DNA from: Bugula neritina | Lineage: Eukaryota > Bryozoa > Gymnolaemata > Cheilostomatida > Bugulidae | Assembly: GCA_964035545.1 (NCBI GenBank) | Contig: OZ037768.1 | Location: 16,983,875 to 17,047,874, forward strand | Reading direction: 5' to 3' | DNA length: 64,000 nucleotides | In this document: piece after piece, positions 25,501-38,855 of the stretch | How positions within the stretch are numbered: the stretch's first letter is position 1 | Layout: every line of letters begins with the position of its first letter | Program-made: the position numbers and the translations under genes | Notes under the pieces: generated by a model | What the model was told of the DNA's origin: nothing | Database searches by the model: none | What the model saw: the letters and a program-made list of their open reading frames with translations, nothing else

Positions 25501-28500
25501 GGCTGTCCTTTATCTCCTTTGAGTCCTGTCAAACCGTCTACACCATCATGTCCTGGTAATCCAGTTTTTCCCTTTTGCCCTTTATTCCCAGGTTCACCCT
25601 TAACTGAAAGTCCTGTCTTGCCAGGTTCACCAGGTGTACCCTTTTGACCAACGACACCAACATCACCTTGACTTCCTTTGGTTCCTTTAAACAAGTAATA
25701 AAATAAAATTATCCAACAAATACTGTCCAGGTGTGCGTGCGTGCGTGCGTGTGTGTGTGTATGTGTGTTACGGCAAGTATCATTATTAGATACTAGTATT
25801 CACAGAACTGTTTATTATCCATTAAGTAATAGGTATATACTTGCCTTTAGGTCCAGGTTTGCCAGGAGCACCTACAAATATATAACAATGCATGTATTTG
25901 ATTGCAGGTGATTGTTGTAGTGTTTCGGTATTGTAGTATATTGCGGTGTTGTAGCATTTCAGTGTTGCAGTGTTGTAGTGTTGCATTGTTGCAATGTTGT
26001 AGTGTCATAATGTTGCAGTGTTGTAGTGTTTGGAAGCTGCTGAAACTTTTAAAGGATAGAAGCAAAACCAGTCTTCTTCAGCATTATTGTTGTATTTTAT
26101 ATCATAAATTATAAGAACATACCAACTACAATGAACACTTACAAATTATATTTCAACACATAATATAAATGCTAAACTAAGGTGCGAAACTAATAATTCA
26201 AACAGAATGAAGCACTAAAATATACTGGTGCAACTCTACCTACTACAGGTGACTCAACGCAGCGTCTCTTTGCACACATAATTAACACTGTGTTTTGTAT
26301 GATTAGCTGTTCTACAAAAGGTGTTTTTGATGCAAGAATTAATATTGATGAGAAAATGCACATACACCAGCTTAGCTTAGAAATAAACTATGTTGTTGGT
26401 TGATACTTTGGTGGACAAAATGTCAATTTTTTACTCTCACCCGAACAACTGATTTGAGCTGATTCTTAAATAAAGTGGTTGCATGTTATTTCTCTGGTGT
26501 ATACAAGAAGAAAGATGAACGCCTAAATCATTCAAATAAAACTTCTATTTTTATAAGTTTCTAATATTTTGGTTATTCGTACAGAGGTAATGGAGAAAAT
26601 AGCATGAAAATAAAGTATTGTCAAAATCAATAGCTATTGGTAGCATCATTGCTCTATTTTACAAAGCGACTGCACTTCTTGGGCTATATAAAAGTATCAT
26701 GTATAATTGAAAGGTGCAGTAGTAGCATTAAAACCTTTGCTGAAAATGAGTCATTTAAATCTTTAAGTTTCTGCCAATTTTTCACTGCTCTAAACTCAAA
26801 CACTTCAAACAAAAGCCCAGATTAATTGAGGTCATGGTTCCTTAAAACTAATTCTACAGCACTCCATTATCATAGTTCTATAACTATCTCATAGTACCTT
26901 GTACTAATAAGCCAATACCCTTGCACTGAAGCTAATAAAACATGCGTAGAATATGAGACCAGGCAGTGATAACTCCAAACTTTCTGTGACGAAATAATAG
27001 AATGTCTACGCAAATACAATTCAGGTTTAGACCAAACAGCAAGCATTACCTGTCATACCCATTAAACCAAAACCTGGAGCCCCAAACTCTCCTTTTTCTC
27101 CCTTCACCCCAGAAACACCATCAATGCCAGGCAGCCCTCTTGGACCACGAGCACCTCTTATAGAGTCACCAGGAATTCCTATTGTTCATTACTTTACATT
27201 AGCAACAAGTACACACTGACTCATGAATAGGAATAAAAACAGTCTGCTGAATATTCTAGAGCATCATTCAACAGCAAATTCCAATGATATTAATACTAAT
27301 ACTATTGATTTATCTGTTTGAAGGTAAAACACAATTTTGGCTAGTGAGTTAATTTTCTGTTTATGATTTAATACCTGAAATCGTTCAGGTTTATTTATTG
27401 CAATTTTAAAACCATGGAATAAAGTTTAAAAATTTACCAAGTAATTATCCATAGTATTTAAAGATAGAAGCAAAAGTTTGTTGTCATTTTATGGTAACAT
27501 TTTCACATTTGTTCAAAAAATGTTGCGCAATGGGAAGGTGAAGAGCTGTTAATAACTGAACTAAGAGTCTGACTAATACCATGTAATGACTCATCTCAGC
27601 AAGCAAAGCATAAACATAAAAACAATGCAACAACATAGTACTACATTTATTTTATAGTATATTATATACTGTATTTAACATATATCTTAACTTGTTTAGA
27701 GGCATTTATTTTCTGTACTAAGCATTACAGCAATGAAGCTTTAAAACAAACGAAATATTTCTCCACCAGTTCACTTTATTGCACGAAACTATATATTATA
27801 GTGTTTTTTTGCATATTTAAATACTTTTTACGTAATTATGTAAATAAATCAGTAAGCTATAACACTGTGTTAGACAATTTTCTTAGCTAATGCACATTAG
27901 CTAATGGTACATATTGTATATGTCAACTGCAAAAATGTAATTAGTGTTGCCCATTTCTAATGCAACAGCAACAAGCATGCTAATTGCTTTGCATTATTAA
28001 AATTGGGCATAGACAGTACATCCTGCAAAGCTGTAGCAAGTAAGGTCTAGTCTATGCACAGTAATTTCTTTCTCAAATAAAGCTAATTTAAAATTGATTA
28101 TAAAAGTGATTAATTATATATCAATTAAGCCTTAATTTATAGTAAAGATCATAATAAAGCTGCAACTGGTGCTGGCCTGCTAAATCTGAAACTGTTGCGT
28201 CTAGCAAAAGTTTCTATTTACACTCACAGTTTTAATCAATAGCATTTGCAGCCCAGACATATATATTGGGCTATTTTTAAAACAGTTTGAAAAATAAAAT
28301 ATAGTTGACAAGAACCGATCATTCTATGATGTAGAGCATAGTACAAAGTATGGTGTGTGTTACATTGAGCAAAAATCAGCTTTTTATTACTCCTGTTAGT
28401 AAGTACTGCACAGGGTACACGCTAAAGTCTCAAAGATGCATTTGTTAATTATAAGTGACTGAAGTAGTACTTAAAATGTTTCCAAGTCTTTAAACTTCTA

Positions 28501-31500
28501 TAATCTTGGAGTGTACAAAATTTCTATAAATAGAACCTAAAACAATGATGGTCTCATTTATAGTTAAATAAAAGATTTGATGGTTTTACTTGTTCAATTC
28601 AGCTGATTACAATTTATTAATTTAATGCACAAAACAAGGTCTAAACTCTGCAGTCTTGCACTAAGTATATGCAGCACTAGCTGGCATACCTTGTAATCCA
28701 GTGGGGCCTCTCAGTGGACAGTGAGAGTGGAGAGATGCACAGAACCTTGTCAGAGTGGCTGCCTGCAAAAGAGTTGTCTTATCATTAGCGAGACAAACAG
28801 CACAGTAACTTATTCAAAAATAGCTTTTCTCCAGGGATCTCAGCTAATTGAAGTGATCACAGTTTAACTATCCATGAGTTATGATTGTGTTAGAAATCAC
28901 TTTGGTTCTGTCGGTTAAAACAAGGCAGAAATAGATAGTCAATTTCAAAGTCGGAAACGATTGAAACAGATTTGAAAAATAAATAATTGCAAAGCTTAAC
29001 TAATTTGGTAGAATAAACATTATTGCTGCTCTATAAGGGCAGGCAGTAACATGTGCTCTGCAAACTACAGTAAGTCTACCGAAAGAGGTTTCAAAGCCAA
29101 CCAAATATGTTTGCATATGCAGCATCACCTCTCAATGTAACTACGCAGTACATACATGTAGAGTGTAGAGTTATTAATAGTAACAATAACAGTTATTAAC
29201 ATTAGTACCACTGAACTCTATTAAAATGCAACGCCAAAATTCACTTATCTCTAATAAAAGACACATACTTAAAGATGAGAAGAAAGGCTTGTGAATGTAA
29301 TAGTATATAGTTATAGTCTACTAGTTAGAAGGTTAAAGGTGTACACTATAACATAAAATGACACTATATGCTTATTTTTTTAGGAAAATTAAAACAGCTG
29401 TAATATGAAGCTATAAGTAAATCTAATTTAATATTGGTCCAAACTGAAATCAAATTTTTAATTAATTTTGGGCTATCCACATAGTTTAGTGCCATGGTTT
29501 GGGACACTTTGCTTTATCTTGGAACACAGCATATATACTTCGCTAGAACCAACGCTATAAAAAAACTAGCTGCAAGCCCCAATCTATCTTTTACTGTATT
29601 AGCAAATCTTATGCTTGACACATTTATTTCAGCAATTTAAATTTATTAGGCCGTTAGTAAGTGTCAGATAAAACTGTTCTCTGGATAGAAGAGGTAAAGA
29701 GAGTGGCATTTAGTAACAAATAACACCGGAAGATAAAGACGATGTTGCAAAAATAAATTAATTAATCCAAATCAATTTCTCTCTTTGAGCTCTAACCCGC
29801 AGCAGTCAGCTGGTAGCATGTAAATACAGTTAGATATCAATTTAGCCTGTAGTTTCAGTATGAATTAGTTACGCAATCAAGACAAATGCCCATTCTTACA
29901 AATCTTCAACAGACTTAGCCTTTAGGCCTTTGACAGATAGTTGATTATTGGCATGCTGTGAGACAGTTTGCTAAGCATCTTCTATATAGAATGTGCTATT
30001 AGTTTCTGCTTACTTGTGTACTGGGTAGCTTAATAGAATGAATAATAATATTGGATTGTTTGGTTTATAATTCAATTTCTATTTGGCTTGTATTGATGCA
30101 AGCAACTGTCTTTTTTCAAATATCTGATATATAAATAAAAAATATGGCTTTCTTAAATGGCGAGATAGGACAATACACCTGCCCTTACATTTGACTTTAT
30201 CCTCTGCACCATCCCATCAATTTTTGCTTTTATTGGAGCTGCATTAGGAGTTTGTGTACAGTGCAAAAGTCAATTCAGAATGCTTTCGTATCCCTACGAA
30301 TAGCCTGCTGGGGCTCATTAATTAAGTAAAAATAAAAGTTGAACAGAGAAATTTTTGTTTTAATAAACAATAACAATTAAAGCAGAAAAATTAGCTCTAA
30401 CAGTAAATAGCAGAAATTCCGTAGCATCTGCTCACCTAGGTTCAGCTGCCGGCTCATTGAAAGCAGCGTGTTTAAGCTACATGCACGTAGTAGAACTTTG
30501 ATAAATAATAATGCGCAGCAATTTTAAAGCTGGTTTGTCAAATCAATTTATATAATATTGATTCTCTTTAATTACGCGATGATGAAATCACTTGCTATGC
30601 TACTCTCGCAAATTATCACTGCTTGAACATTAATAACCTCATTAGGATTATTTGACTGTTTTCTTTTAAGTTTTCGAGCATAATTAGGAGACTAAGCCTT
30701 GGGCCACACTGTGCGTATTTTCGCATGCGAAAATTGAAACCACAGGTAGCAAAGGTGTCCACTGTTGCCTTGTGTTGTTGAAAAACTCAATAAATGATGA
30801 CCCAATGACAACTGTTAAAGACAATGTCGATGGCCATTAAAGACAACTATACATATAAACTATACTTCAATTTAAATAAACCTATAAGGGAGCCTATATT
30901 CACTTTATATCCCTTTAAACTTACCAGCAGGTAATTTCCACTATTACGCTACAATTTTTAGAATTGCTTATCTTTACTTTGAATTGGATATTATGTGGAC
31001 TGAAATTTAATGTATAGTGAGGCACTTTATCAGCTACATAAAATTATCTAATAACCAACCAGAAATCAAATTGCATTTTTTTCCAAAAAAGTTAATTTTA
31101 CCTCTATAATAGCCAATGTGGTCTAGCGATAATAACATTTTTGAAATATATTATTTCAGAATGCTTACGGTGCAAATTTTCTAAGCACTATTTTAGCTCT
31201 CTGCTGCTAGTCTGCACCAAGAAAGCAGAGCACGGGCTTGTATTCAGAGAACTATAGTTATCCAATTGAGTTCCAATCAATTTGTTTACTGCAATTATTA
31301 GCTTTTATTAAAGGTTGCTTATCAATATTTATAGGTGCGCCTTTATACATAATCTAATAATCTATTACGGAGCATATTATAATGTGTATAAATCTCGTGA
31401 GTTTTAGAGATGTAGCTGATAACCAACGGCAAGCTGTAAATTAGAGTGTGCACTACTCTTTATTTCATCAGATTTCCTTTGCAGAGTTCATGGCAAGTAG

Positions 31501-32728
31501 TTTTCAACAAGTAGTTTTAATAATTTCATGAATGAGTATGCACTCTTTAACGAGTAGTGTCAGAACATACGAGGTTTGGGTGCACTTGCAGGCGTCTAAT
31601 GCATCTAGACTTACATCTACTTCTATAATATGCTGAATATGCCTTTATACTTGTCTCACCCAGTAGTACAGTAGCACAGTAAATGTAACAGCTGGGTGGT
31701 AACTGACACCTATAGAGCTTGAAAACAATGCAATGTGATAATTGAACAATTAGGTGTACTTTGAAAGTAAAACTTGACCTGCATAATCTATTAGGTTGTG
31801 AAAAAATCAACTCTACCATGAATCATTGGTACAAATAATTACTAGAATACTTTACATTAATCTTGAGGCTCCCGTCTCCGACGACTATCATGCTTTCTGG
31901 ATTCTCATCTATGCTAGTGCTGATCTCTGCCCTTTGACTGCTTGCTTTTCCTGTGTTATTTTCAACTATGCTGTTTAGTATTTGGTTTTCTCTGTCCTAA
32001 ATATTTAAAACAATGCATAATACCTTGAATAATTGTTGTATGGTATTGCACTTAGGATGATTTTGCTTAGTTTTACTAAAGGGGAATGCCGGCATTAGCC
32101 TGCATGGAAGAGCACAAAAGGGAATGAAGAGCCCAGAGATATGGCAGAAGTAAAACCAGTGAATGTATTAGTAAGGAAAAGAAGAATGAAATAGCATGGG
32201 CGTGTATGCAAGAGAGAGAAAGAGAAGGACATACAGATAATCTGCAATATCAGTGTGGAAGGCAAGAGAAAGAGAGAAAGACCTAAACATCAGTGAATGA
32301 ATGCTATAGATTGGATGTAAAATCATGACGCTGTAATAGCAAGGAAACAAATGACAGAGAAAAGTATTTGATTAAATTGTTCATGCAGAATACCTTTGCC
32401 CGCAAGGATTGAAGCAGATATGATGGGAAATGATAAGAGTAGTGATTTGAATCATCTATTAGAAAGCTACATACGAAAAAGAATATTATAAGCATGCTTT
32501 TCAATAAAATTTATGGTTTTATATAAAAAAAAAACAAGTTAGCACTCTTACCTTGCGAAGTTTTACCTCATTATTGTGACTCCTTTGAACGTCCAACAAC
32601 ATCATGAAGCAAACTACAAACAGAGCCAGGACCACTGCAGCCAGAACTATATTCAGTATGTACAGGACTTTGATGTGGGTCCAGGTTCTGGAATTTTCAT
32701 GATAATTTCCAGAGGAAGTAGACGTCAT
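16533..32728 (-). CDS. Colmedin: type II membrane collagen with C-terminal olfactomedin domain (gliomedin/UNC-122-like)
   Basis: Seventeen exons join in frame (2301 nt, 766 residues). In gene order: 32552-32728, 31856-31996, 28690-28762, 27050-27178, 25845-25871, 25490-25684, 24222-24371, 22322-22390, 21835-22077, 21232-21330, 20915-20986, 20278-20316, 19591-19638, 18418-18474, 17927-18027, 17657-17823, 16533-17046. The start [10 protein letters not shown] gives a 20-residue tail, then a membrane segment (about 21-45, [17 protein letters not shown]) with no signal peptide, hence type II. Residues 46-123 are a stalk with a CASLHSHC pair. Residues 124-487 are Gly-X-Y blocks broken by non-collagenous inserts, some with Cys. 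Residues 507-766 are an olfactomedin domain ([17 protein letters not shown], then [14 protein letters not shown], then MAWDG near the end). Gliomedin and worm UNC-122/COF-2 share this layout and act in neuron-glia or synaptic adhesion. The trimeric ectodomain is expected outside the cell. The usual two olfactomedin disulfide cysteines are absent. An upstream in-frame Met (32848) is judged unlikely. Confidence 0.92.
20021..20246. repeat. 16-bp minisatellite with 48-bp higher-order period
   Basis: About 14 imperfect copies of ACCAGTATAGTGTGAC lie in a colmedin intron, only about 30 bases from exon 20278-20316. Part of the array alternates three variant units, giving a 48-bp repeat. Because 16 is not a multiple of 3, all minus frames read the same 16-residue periodic peptide; those open frames are artefacts of the repeat. 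Confidence 0.9.
20534..20572. repeat. (GT)n microsatellite, interrupted
   Basis: GT run with a GCTCGCGCG interruption, in a colmedin intron. Confidence 0.9.
24540..24740. repeat. Imperfect tandem AGCAGCAATGGG-type repeats
   Basis: Loosely repeated ATAGCAGCAATGGGGTCAT-like words in a colmedin intron. Units are diverged and their length varies, so this is an old, decaying array. Confidence 0.5.
25731..25769. repeat. (GTGC)n/(GT)n microsatellite
   Basis: GTGC units followed by GT units in the short colmedin intron between exons 25490-25684 and 25845-25871, the intron that has a GC 5' splice site. Confidence 0.9.
25913..26030. repeat. 8-bp minisatellite (GTTGTAGT)n
   Basis: About 14 imperfect copies of GTTGYAGT on the plus strand. 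The array starts about 40 bases upstream (in gene sense) of the 27-nt colmedin exon 25845-25871. On the minus strand it reads as CA-rich ACTACAAC units. Confidence 0.8.
28763..31855. other. Largest colmedin intron, nothing coding recognised
   Basis: A 3.1-kb AT-rich intron between stalk exons 2 and 3. At 30701-30734 it contains GGGCCACACTGTGCG followed by a perfect 18-bp palindrome centred on TCGCATGCGA. This looks like one end of a DNA transposon, but I found no matching opposite end. Confidence 0.5.
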
Positions 32729-35700
32729 TCTCACTGTGAAAGTTGGCTCCACCTCAACTACAACAATATACATCACTAGCATGAATAACTGGCACACAAA
32801 AATACATTTTATTAGACAAACTAGTGCAATGCTATGAGAAAGGTTCAATTAACATATTCCTATTTTTTGGTGAAGAAAAGATATTTTAAAGATACTTTCA
32901 AAGTTTAGGTAAATAAGTTTACCAGAGTAAAAAGACTGTGATACTTCGCTGCTGGAAGACTTCTCATTTGTCAACAACCTATAGCCACTGAGTGAAAAAT
33001 TCTTTTAGACTAACTGCTAAATTCTTCGCAACTCCAAGTTCAGATAACTAGCAACTGCAGACTTTGATGCTGTAAATCACAACAAATGTAAAGTACTTAG
33101 CTCACAAGATTACTTTAATTGCTTTAATTGCTCGTTAAAATCAATTATTCAGCTGTTTTTGGTTCACACCTGGCAATGAACTTTCTGCAACATGAAATTA
33201 GGCAATTGCTGACTTGTAAAGTTATGAGTTATTAACCTGAAAGTCAAATTGAATAGGCTTGATTAGCTGAAAGTTCTAGAAATTCTGATAGTTTCTCTAT
33301 TTTAATATAATTTCATATGGCTGCCAGTGACTGCTAGACTGAGTTTGCTGTCAGCAGTGCATTGACACACTGAAACATTTGTCGCTCAACATCTAGAGAT
33401 TCAAAGTTATTGAGGCAATGCAAGTACTACTGTGCAGAATACGGCTTTAATTTCGGCAGAATAACAGACGAATGTAAATTAAACTGCAATATATTATTTA
33501 ATTTCTTGCCTTTTATATATATAATAACTGGTAGAGACATGTGTATCTAAAAAATATTGCTGTCTTATTCTCCACATGCTATAACTATAACCTGTTTTAA
33601 AATGTTCTTAATATATAGCTAAAAACATCGAATGAATTCGAAAGTGAAAGCCTTGATAACTGTAATATAAGATATAATAACAAATAGTGTGGAATATATA
33701 ATTTATAACCAAGTAATCTATTTGAGAATTGATACAAGAAAATTGACTTTCTTTTAGTAAAATTTAATGAATCTTATTACAATCTGGCAATAAATGTGTC
33801 CCAAAAAATATAAAGTGGTCAATTACTCCTTATGAGAATCTACATTTGATTTTTAGTAAAAATACTCCAGAAACTCAATGCTTGGCCTTTTGCCAACTTC
33901 TATTAAACACACATTCATAGACAAGCAAATGGTAACCACTTTACAAACTAGCTGCTACATAATATAATTAATTATTAATATCTTATTTCACCACTCTTAT
34001 TGTATTCCATGTCTTGCAATTTATAAATACTATTATAGATAAGATGAAGTTACATAAACCTATAATATTTGACAAGAATTTAAACAGCTGGAGTCTAAAG
34101 TTTGTTCAAGGCTGCCTAAGCTTAAATTGGAACAATAATATAATATATAGTTGTTTGCATGTCCCATCATGCACACTAGAAGTGGTATACTGAGCTCATT
34201 CATCTTTTAAATAAAAATCTAAAGTTTTTATGCCTGTAGTCCTAAAAGAGCTTTACTTATGTAGCTGTGATTGTGCCAGTGTTCTAGTTCATAAATTAGC
34301 TAGCTGGAAGAAAGCAAGCAGCTATATATTGCTACACATGGAGCTTCACATTTTGCCTATCTGTGGTGAGAGTAATCATACAATTGGGTTGCGTTTACCA
34401 GAAACACTTTATTCTAAACACATCAACTATTTAGAAGAAGATAAATTATCCCTGTAGTATAAACTATGTCATGTTAAGGAAAGAAATGAGTTCCATTAGC
34501 TTATAGCATAAATTCCTAGTCTGTCTACACTAATTTGTCACTCTGGAATGCTCAATCACTACCTACAGTAGTACAAGGTCGTGGCTCAACACCGTGCCCT
34601 CTCCGATTTACTGATAAATGCTACTTCTATAATCTGGGATGATAGTTTTTACATATTTATTTGAAGGAAGTAAACATTTAGAGGATTAGCAGCAAATGGT
34701 GCTAATTAAATGGCTGGCAAGCATTTTAGGGAGTGATTGAAAGGTTATTAGGCAGATAGTGAAGTACTTATAATTAAACAAAGCAAGCATATTAACGCAG
34801 TAACACATCATATTATAATTTGTTATATTATGGTGAAATAGTTGATAGAGTTAAATATTGGAGAGCATCAGTTTCCCGCAGTTAATATACAAACCCATGT
34901 TTGATTCAACATTGAGACAGGCCCAAAATATTTGAAGAAAATTTGACTTTGCTAATGATTGCCTATATGCAGTTATTATAAGCGTTAGTCAGGAATTTCT
35001 CTGTTGAGGTGTATGAGTAAATTATCAAAGTCAGCATCTTCAGTCAGCTGAATTTATTGATATATCTAAAGACAATTTGAGTGAAAGCAGAGAGGCAGTC
35101 AATATGCTAATTAAATTAGAGTTATGTAAACTGTGTACATCGGTTTATGTGTTTGGTTGGTATTAAGATATCGTTTATATGGATATTGATTTCACGTGGG
35201 AATTAATAATTTACTTGGTTAGCCTAAGTATCATATAACAACAGCAGTTAGAAGATTTAATTGTGTTTAAACTATGAATCCTACCCATCAGTTGTTGAGC
35301 TCCACTATCAAAAATGAACATCTCACAAAATAGCTGTCTTCTGTCAATTTTTTGATATTATATAGTAGCTTTATGCAATCAGATATGAGCAAAATAAGTT
35401 TAGCTACTACATTCTACACGTAGAATACAGTAGCTAAATGTGTGTAAATCTAGTTTAGAAGTGTTTTTAAACATTTATTTTGCGTATATATATATAATTG
35501 TCATTATTTAAATTTCTATTTTGATTCAGGAGCATTTTGTGGCTAAACAAGATAGCAACTCGCATACTAGTACAACATTCATGCATGCAGATTTGTTAAT
35601 ATGTACTGGTAAAAAGCAATTTTGATTTAAAATTAACGATAACAAGATGTGCCTTCTATATATACTTGTCTTAAATCTAGCATAAAGCCCATATACATAT

Positions 35701-37170
35701 AACTTTTACCTGCTATAAATTAATTAATACTGTATATCATTTAAATATGCAATTGTAATCTGAAAATTTAAAAATTTAATTGAGAGTTGGTTAAACTTAC
35801 AGGAACTCGAAAAGGCTATGTCAGAGTTTCACTTCTCATTGCATAATAAATGTCAGATGTAGGCAAATCCGTGTAGCTCAATACATCATGCAATAAAATT
35901 ATATCAAACAATTCTTATTACACTTGTCAATGCCTAGCAGCCATGCCACCACATTCCAACACCGCTGACTAGAGAATAAGGCAGCAAAGGGCTTCTCTAG
36001 TAGTAAATGCAATTTATTTGCTTAATTAATAAATAATCTACTGTATATCCTCAATATTACCAGTTACCCACAGAGTCCTTTGTAATGATTGGTATAAATA
36101 TTGTTTTCTAATTTCCATATTTGCATATAATATACTTTGGTTTTCACAGAGGTAATTAATAATAAATATACAAACATTTGTTGTGCTAAGAATTGTAAAA
36201 GTTCAAATGCGAACTATACAACTGTTTTTTCATTGGCAATTGGGTGAGCTTTGTTACTTTTCATGTAGCTATTAACTATATAATTATGATTATTATAATG
36301 AGAGCCCTAACAGAATTGCTTCAACTTTTACTTTTATATTAATCACATTACTTAACTTGTTAAAAAATTTTTTTACCACTAGCATCTCAGTTCAGTATAC
36401 TCACCATTTGCAGGCAGCAGGAAAGTCGGGTAGTATATATAGTGTTCAACATCTTTCTGCTGCAGCTGCAAGTTTATTCATCAAAACAAAACATAAGACA
36501 TTTTTAATCATTTTAATTACATTTGATTATAATATCTTTAAAACCAGTTGTAATATCTTCATTAAAAGTCAAAGGTAGCATAATTATTATTGTAGCTATA
36601 CCTATTACATCATTATCTTTTAATTAATATTGTGAAACTTATAATAATAAATGTTAAAATGCTGCATAAACTACATTTGAGCCCAAAAACTGTTGTCGGA
36701 CGAGCTACAGTGTTGGTTGCCACAAGAAACAAATTGGGGTGCAAAATCATTTGCAAGAAGACAACTCCTGTATATAAGGCAGGAATCGTAAACTAATACA
36801 AACATGTATATTGGAGGATGAAATACATAAGAACATTTTTGTAAGATAAAACTCGTAGCAAAATTAGCAAGACACTATTGTACTCTCATGTATGTCATAT
36901 CTAAATGAATGTAAACAGTTAGCTAGCTATTCAAGTTTTACAACTTTTTACATCCTTTACAGCGGGCTAGTAGCTATTGTACGAACTGATTACCTTGTTA
37001 TATGGATGTGAATAGTGGGCTACTTATAAACACAGCATTTAGATCTTAGAGCTATATTGCTATAACACTGAACTATGCTAAGTTGCTTATGTTTTTAGAA
37101 TGGAAAGCAATGGCTTTCCTAAAACAGTACTATTTGATGAATTGTGGGACTGCAAAAGACACTTGACTTA
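32729..37170. other. Divergent intergenic region, mostly nothing recognised
   Basis: Non-coding AT-rich DNA between the minus-strand colmedin start and the transposon at 37171. It should contain the colmedin promoter and any 5' UTR exon. I could not point to a TATA box or CpG island. The short open frame at 34230-34457 has no recognisable domain or splice context. Confidence 0.5.
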
Positions 37171-38430
37171 AGCTACATGTACACAGGCCGATTTTTCATG
37201 AAAATCGGCCGATAAACTGTTAGCGATTTTTTAGGATTTTTGAAAAATCGGCGATTTTTGCTTTTGGCCGATTTTTGAAGCGATTTTCAAAATTGAACAT
37301 GTTCAATTTTTCGCCGATTTTCTGTGGAACCAGCCAATCAAAAGGTGGCAGAAAATTATGATAGCGAGCAAGGTTAACACCATTGTTGAAATTACAACCA
37401 GGAAGTAATTAATACGTTGCTATCACTACGATACATCATATATAAAATACAAATAACTAAAATAACTATCAATAGCAGTAGTAGCAATAATAACAACGCA
37501 TTGGTTGTTGTGTAACTTTGAGAAAGTTAGTTTCACTTCCGTGGAAATTCATTAAATTTTGCTCTTTTTTAAAAAGACAAATATTATTATTCTTAACTTT
37601 TACTCATGTAAAATATAATTTATAACTTGTAGTTTATAGATTGTTGTTTTTATATTCATGTAACCAGTATTAGTATGAGATTGAGCATCTCAACTTCACG
37701 ATTTAAATATTTTCTTAGAGAGAAGATTTGCCGTGCTCTACAGTTTTCATTACCTGTATAAACAATAACGCTTGAGTTAAACTTCTAGTTTTAAACTAAA
37801 TAGCTTAAAAAAATTGATAAGTGATGTTAATAGTGTAGCTTAGTGATTTATGGATAATTATAGATAATAAATATGGTTAAATAGAAAGCTACCAAGCCAG
37901 CTATTTGCTTTTTGAATTAATACTAAAATTAGTGATAAGTTTTTACGCAATTTTCAAATGCAGCAAGCTGCTAACAAATTATACGGCCAGTTTACTTTGT
38001 TCCTTTTTTATTTATCAGAATAAACATATTGCTTTTTTAAATAGAACACTGGTATTATTCTTAACTTTCATTTATAATATAATTTATAACTTGTTGTTTT
38101 ACTTTTTATATTCATGTAACCAGTATCAGCATCTTAACTTTACAGTTTAATTTTTTGTTGACAGTTTCTAGCCATTTCACTTGTGAAAATAACGTATATA
38201 AAATGCCGATGTATGTTTACTATGCTAATGCACATGCAACTAATCTTGACCTTTGCGTATGAACCTAAAAGAAAGTTATATAGACCGAGAACCATCTGCC
38301 AGTAAAACAAAAGCAGGAAAATAACGCGGGAAATAAAATCGCCTAGAAAATCGGCTGATTTTTCAATCAGCAATAGCGAAATCTACAAGCACAAAATCGG
38401 CTGAAAAAATCGACCTGTGTACATGTAGCT
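37171..38430. mobile_element. Non-autonomous DNA transposon with TIRs and TTA target duplication
   Basis: The left end begins AGCTACATGTACACAGGCCG and the right end is its reverse complement with few mismatches, continuing through GATTTTT-type sequence for about 28 bp. TTA flanks both ends (37168-37170 and 38431-38433), consistent with the 3-bp TWA target duplication of the PIF/Harbinger superfamily. Words of the type AAAATCGGC recur in both orientations near both ends. The interior carries an imperfect direct repeat (about 37570-37690 and 38045-38150, sharing TATTCATGTAACCAGTAT). No transposase reading frame is present, so it would need an enzyme supplied in trans. Confidence 0.75.
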
Positions 38431-38433
38431 TTA

Positions 38434-38855
38434 GCTATAAAACTCATTAGAAGATGCTCCCTAAACTAACTAGGTGCAAACCATATGCAGCTGGTGGACC
38501 CAACTCCCTTCTAGCTGGCCTTGCATGCCTATATATGTTATGTGCATGTATGTATCTCAAAATGCCAATTATTATTATTATTATTCTTTTAATTATGCAC
38601 CATAATATACTATTACTCCAAATATTTCAACAGCTGGTTAACAAAACAATACTTTATGTAGCAGCATGTGTAGTGAAGTATTTATTGCCATTATGTAACA
38701 CAATGTAATTTAATTATAGAACATAAAGTTATTATAAAATAATACATTTCAGTTCTTTATTTTCTATTGAATAAGCCTCAGCTTGATTATTTTACATTCA
38801 CCGGATAAAGTAGAAATCAGTGTTCCAGAGTTGCAGACAACGGACTTCTTCAAAT
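38434..38855. other. Presumed promoter/5' UTR region of the CNBD2-like gene
   Basis: The short stretch between the transposon and the CNBD2-like start codon. The promoter probably lies here or inside the right end of the transposon. No canonical TATA box was identified with confidence. The start ATG sits in AAATATGG, with A at -3 and G at +4, a good context. Confidence 0.35.

Noticed and set aside
32729-32848. Upstream in-frame Met giving a second hydrophobic segment before the colmedin start
   Set aside because: It would produce two adjacent membrane segments and a topology unlike the family; the Met at 32728 gives the usual short cytoplasmic tail.
34230-34457. 75-codon plus-strand frame in the divergent intergenic region
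   Set aside because: The composition is tolerable but it has no domain, no splice partners and no conservation evidence.
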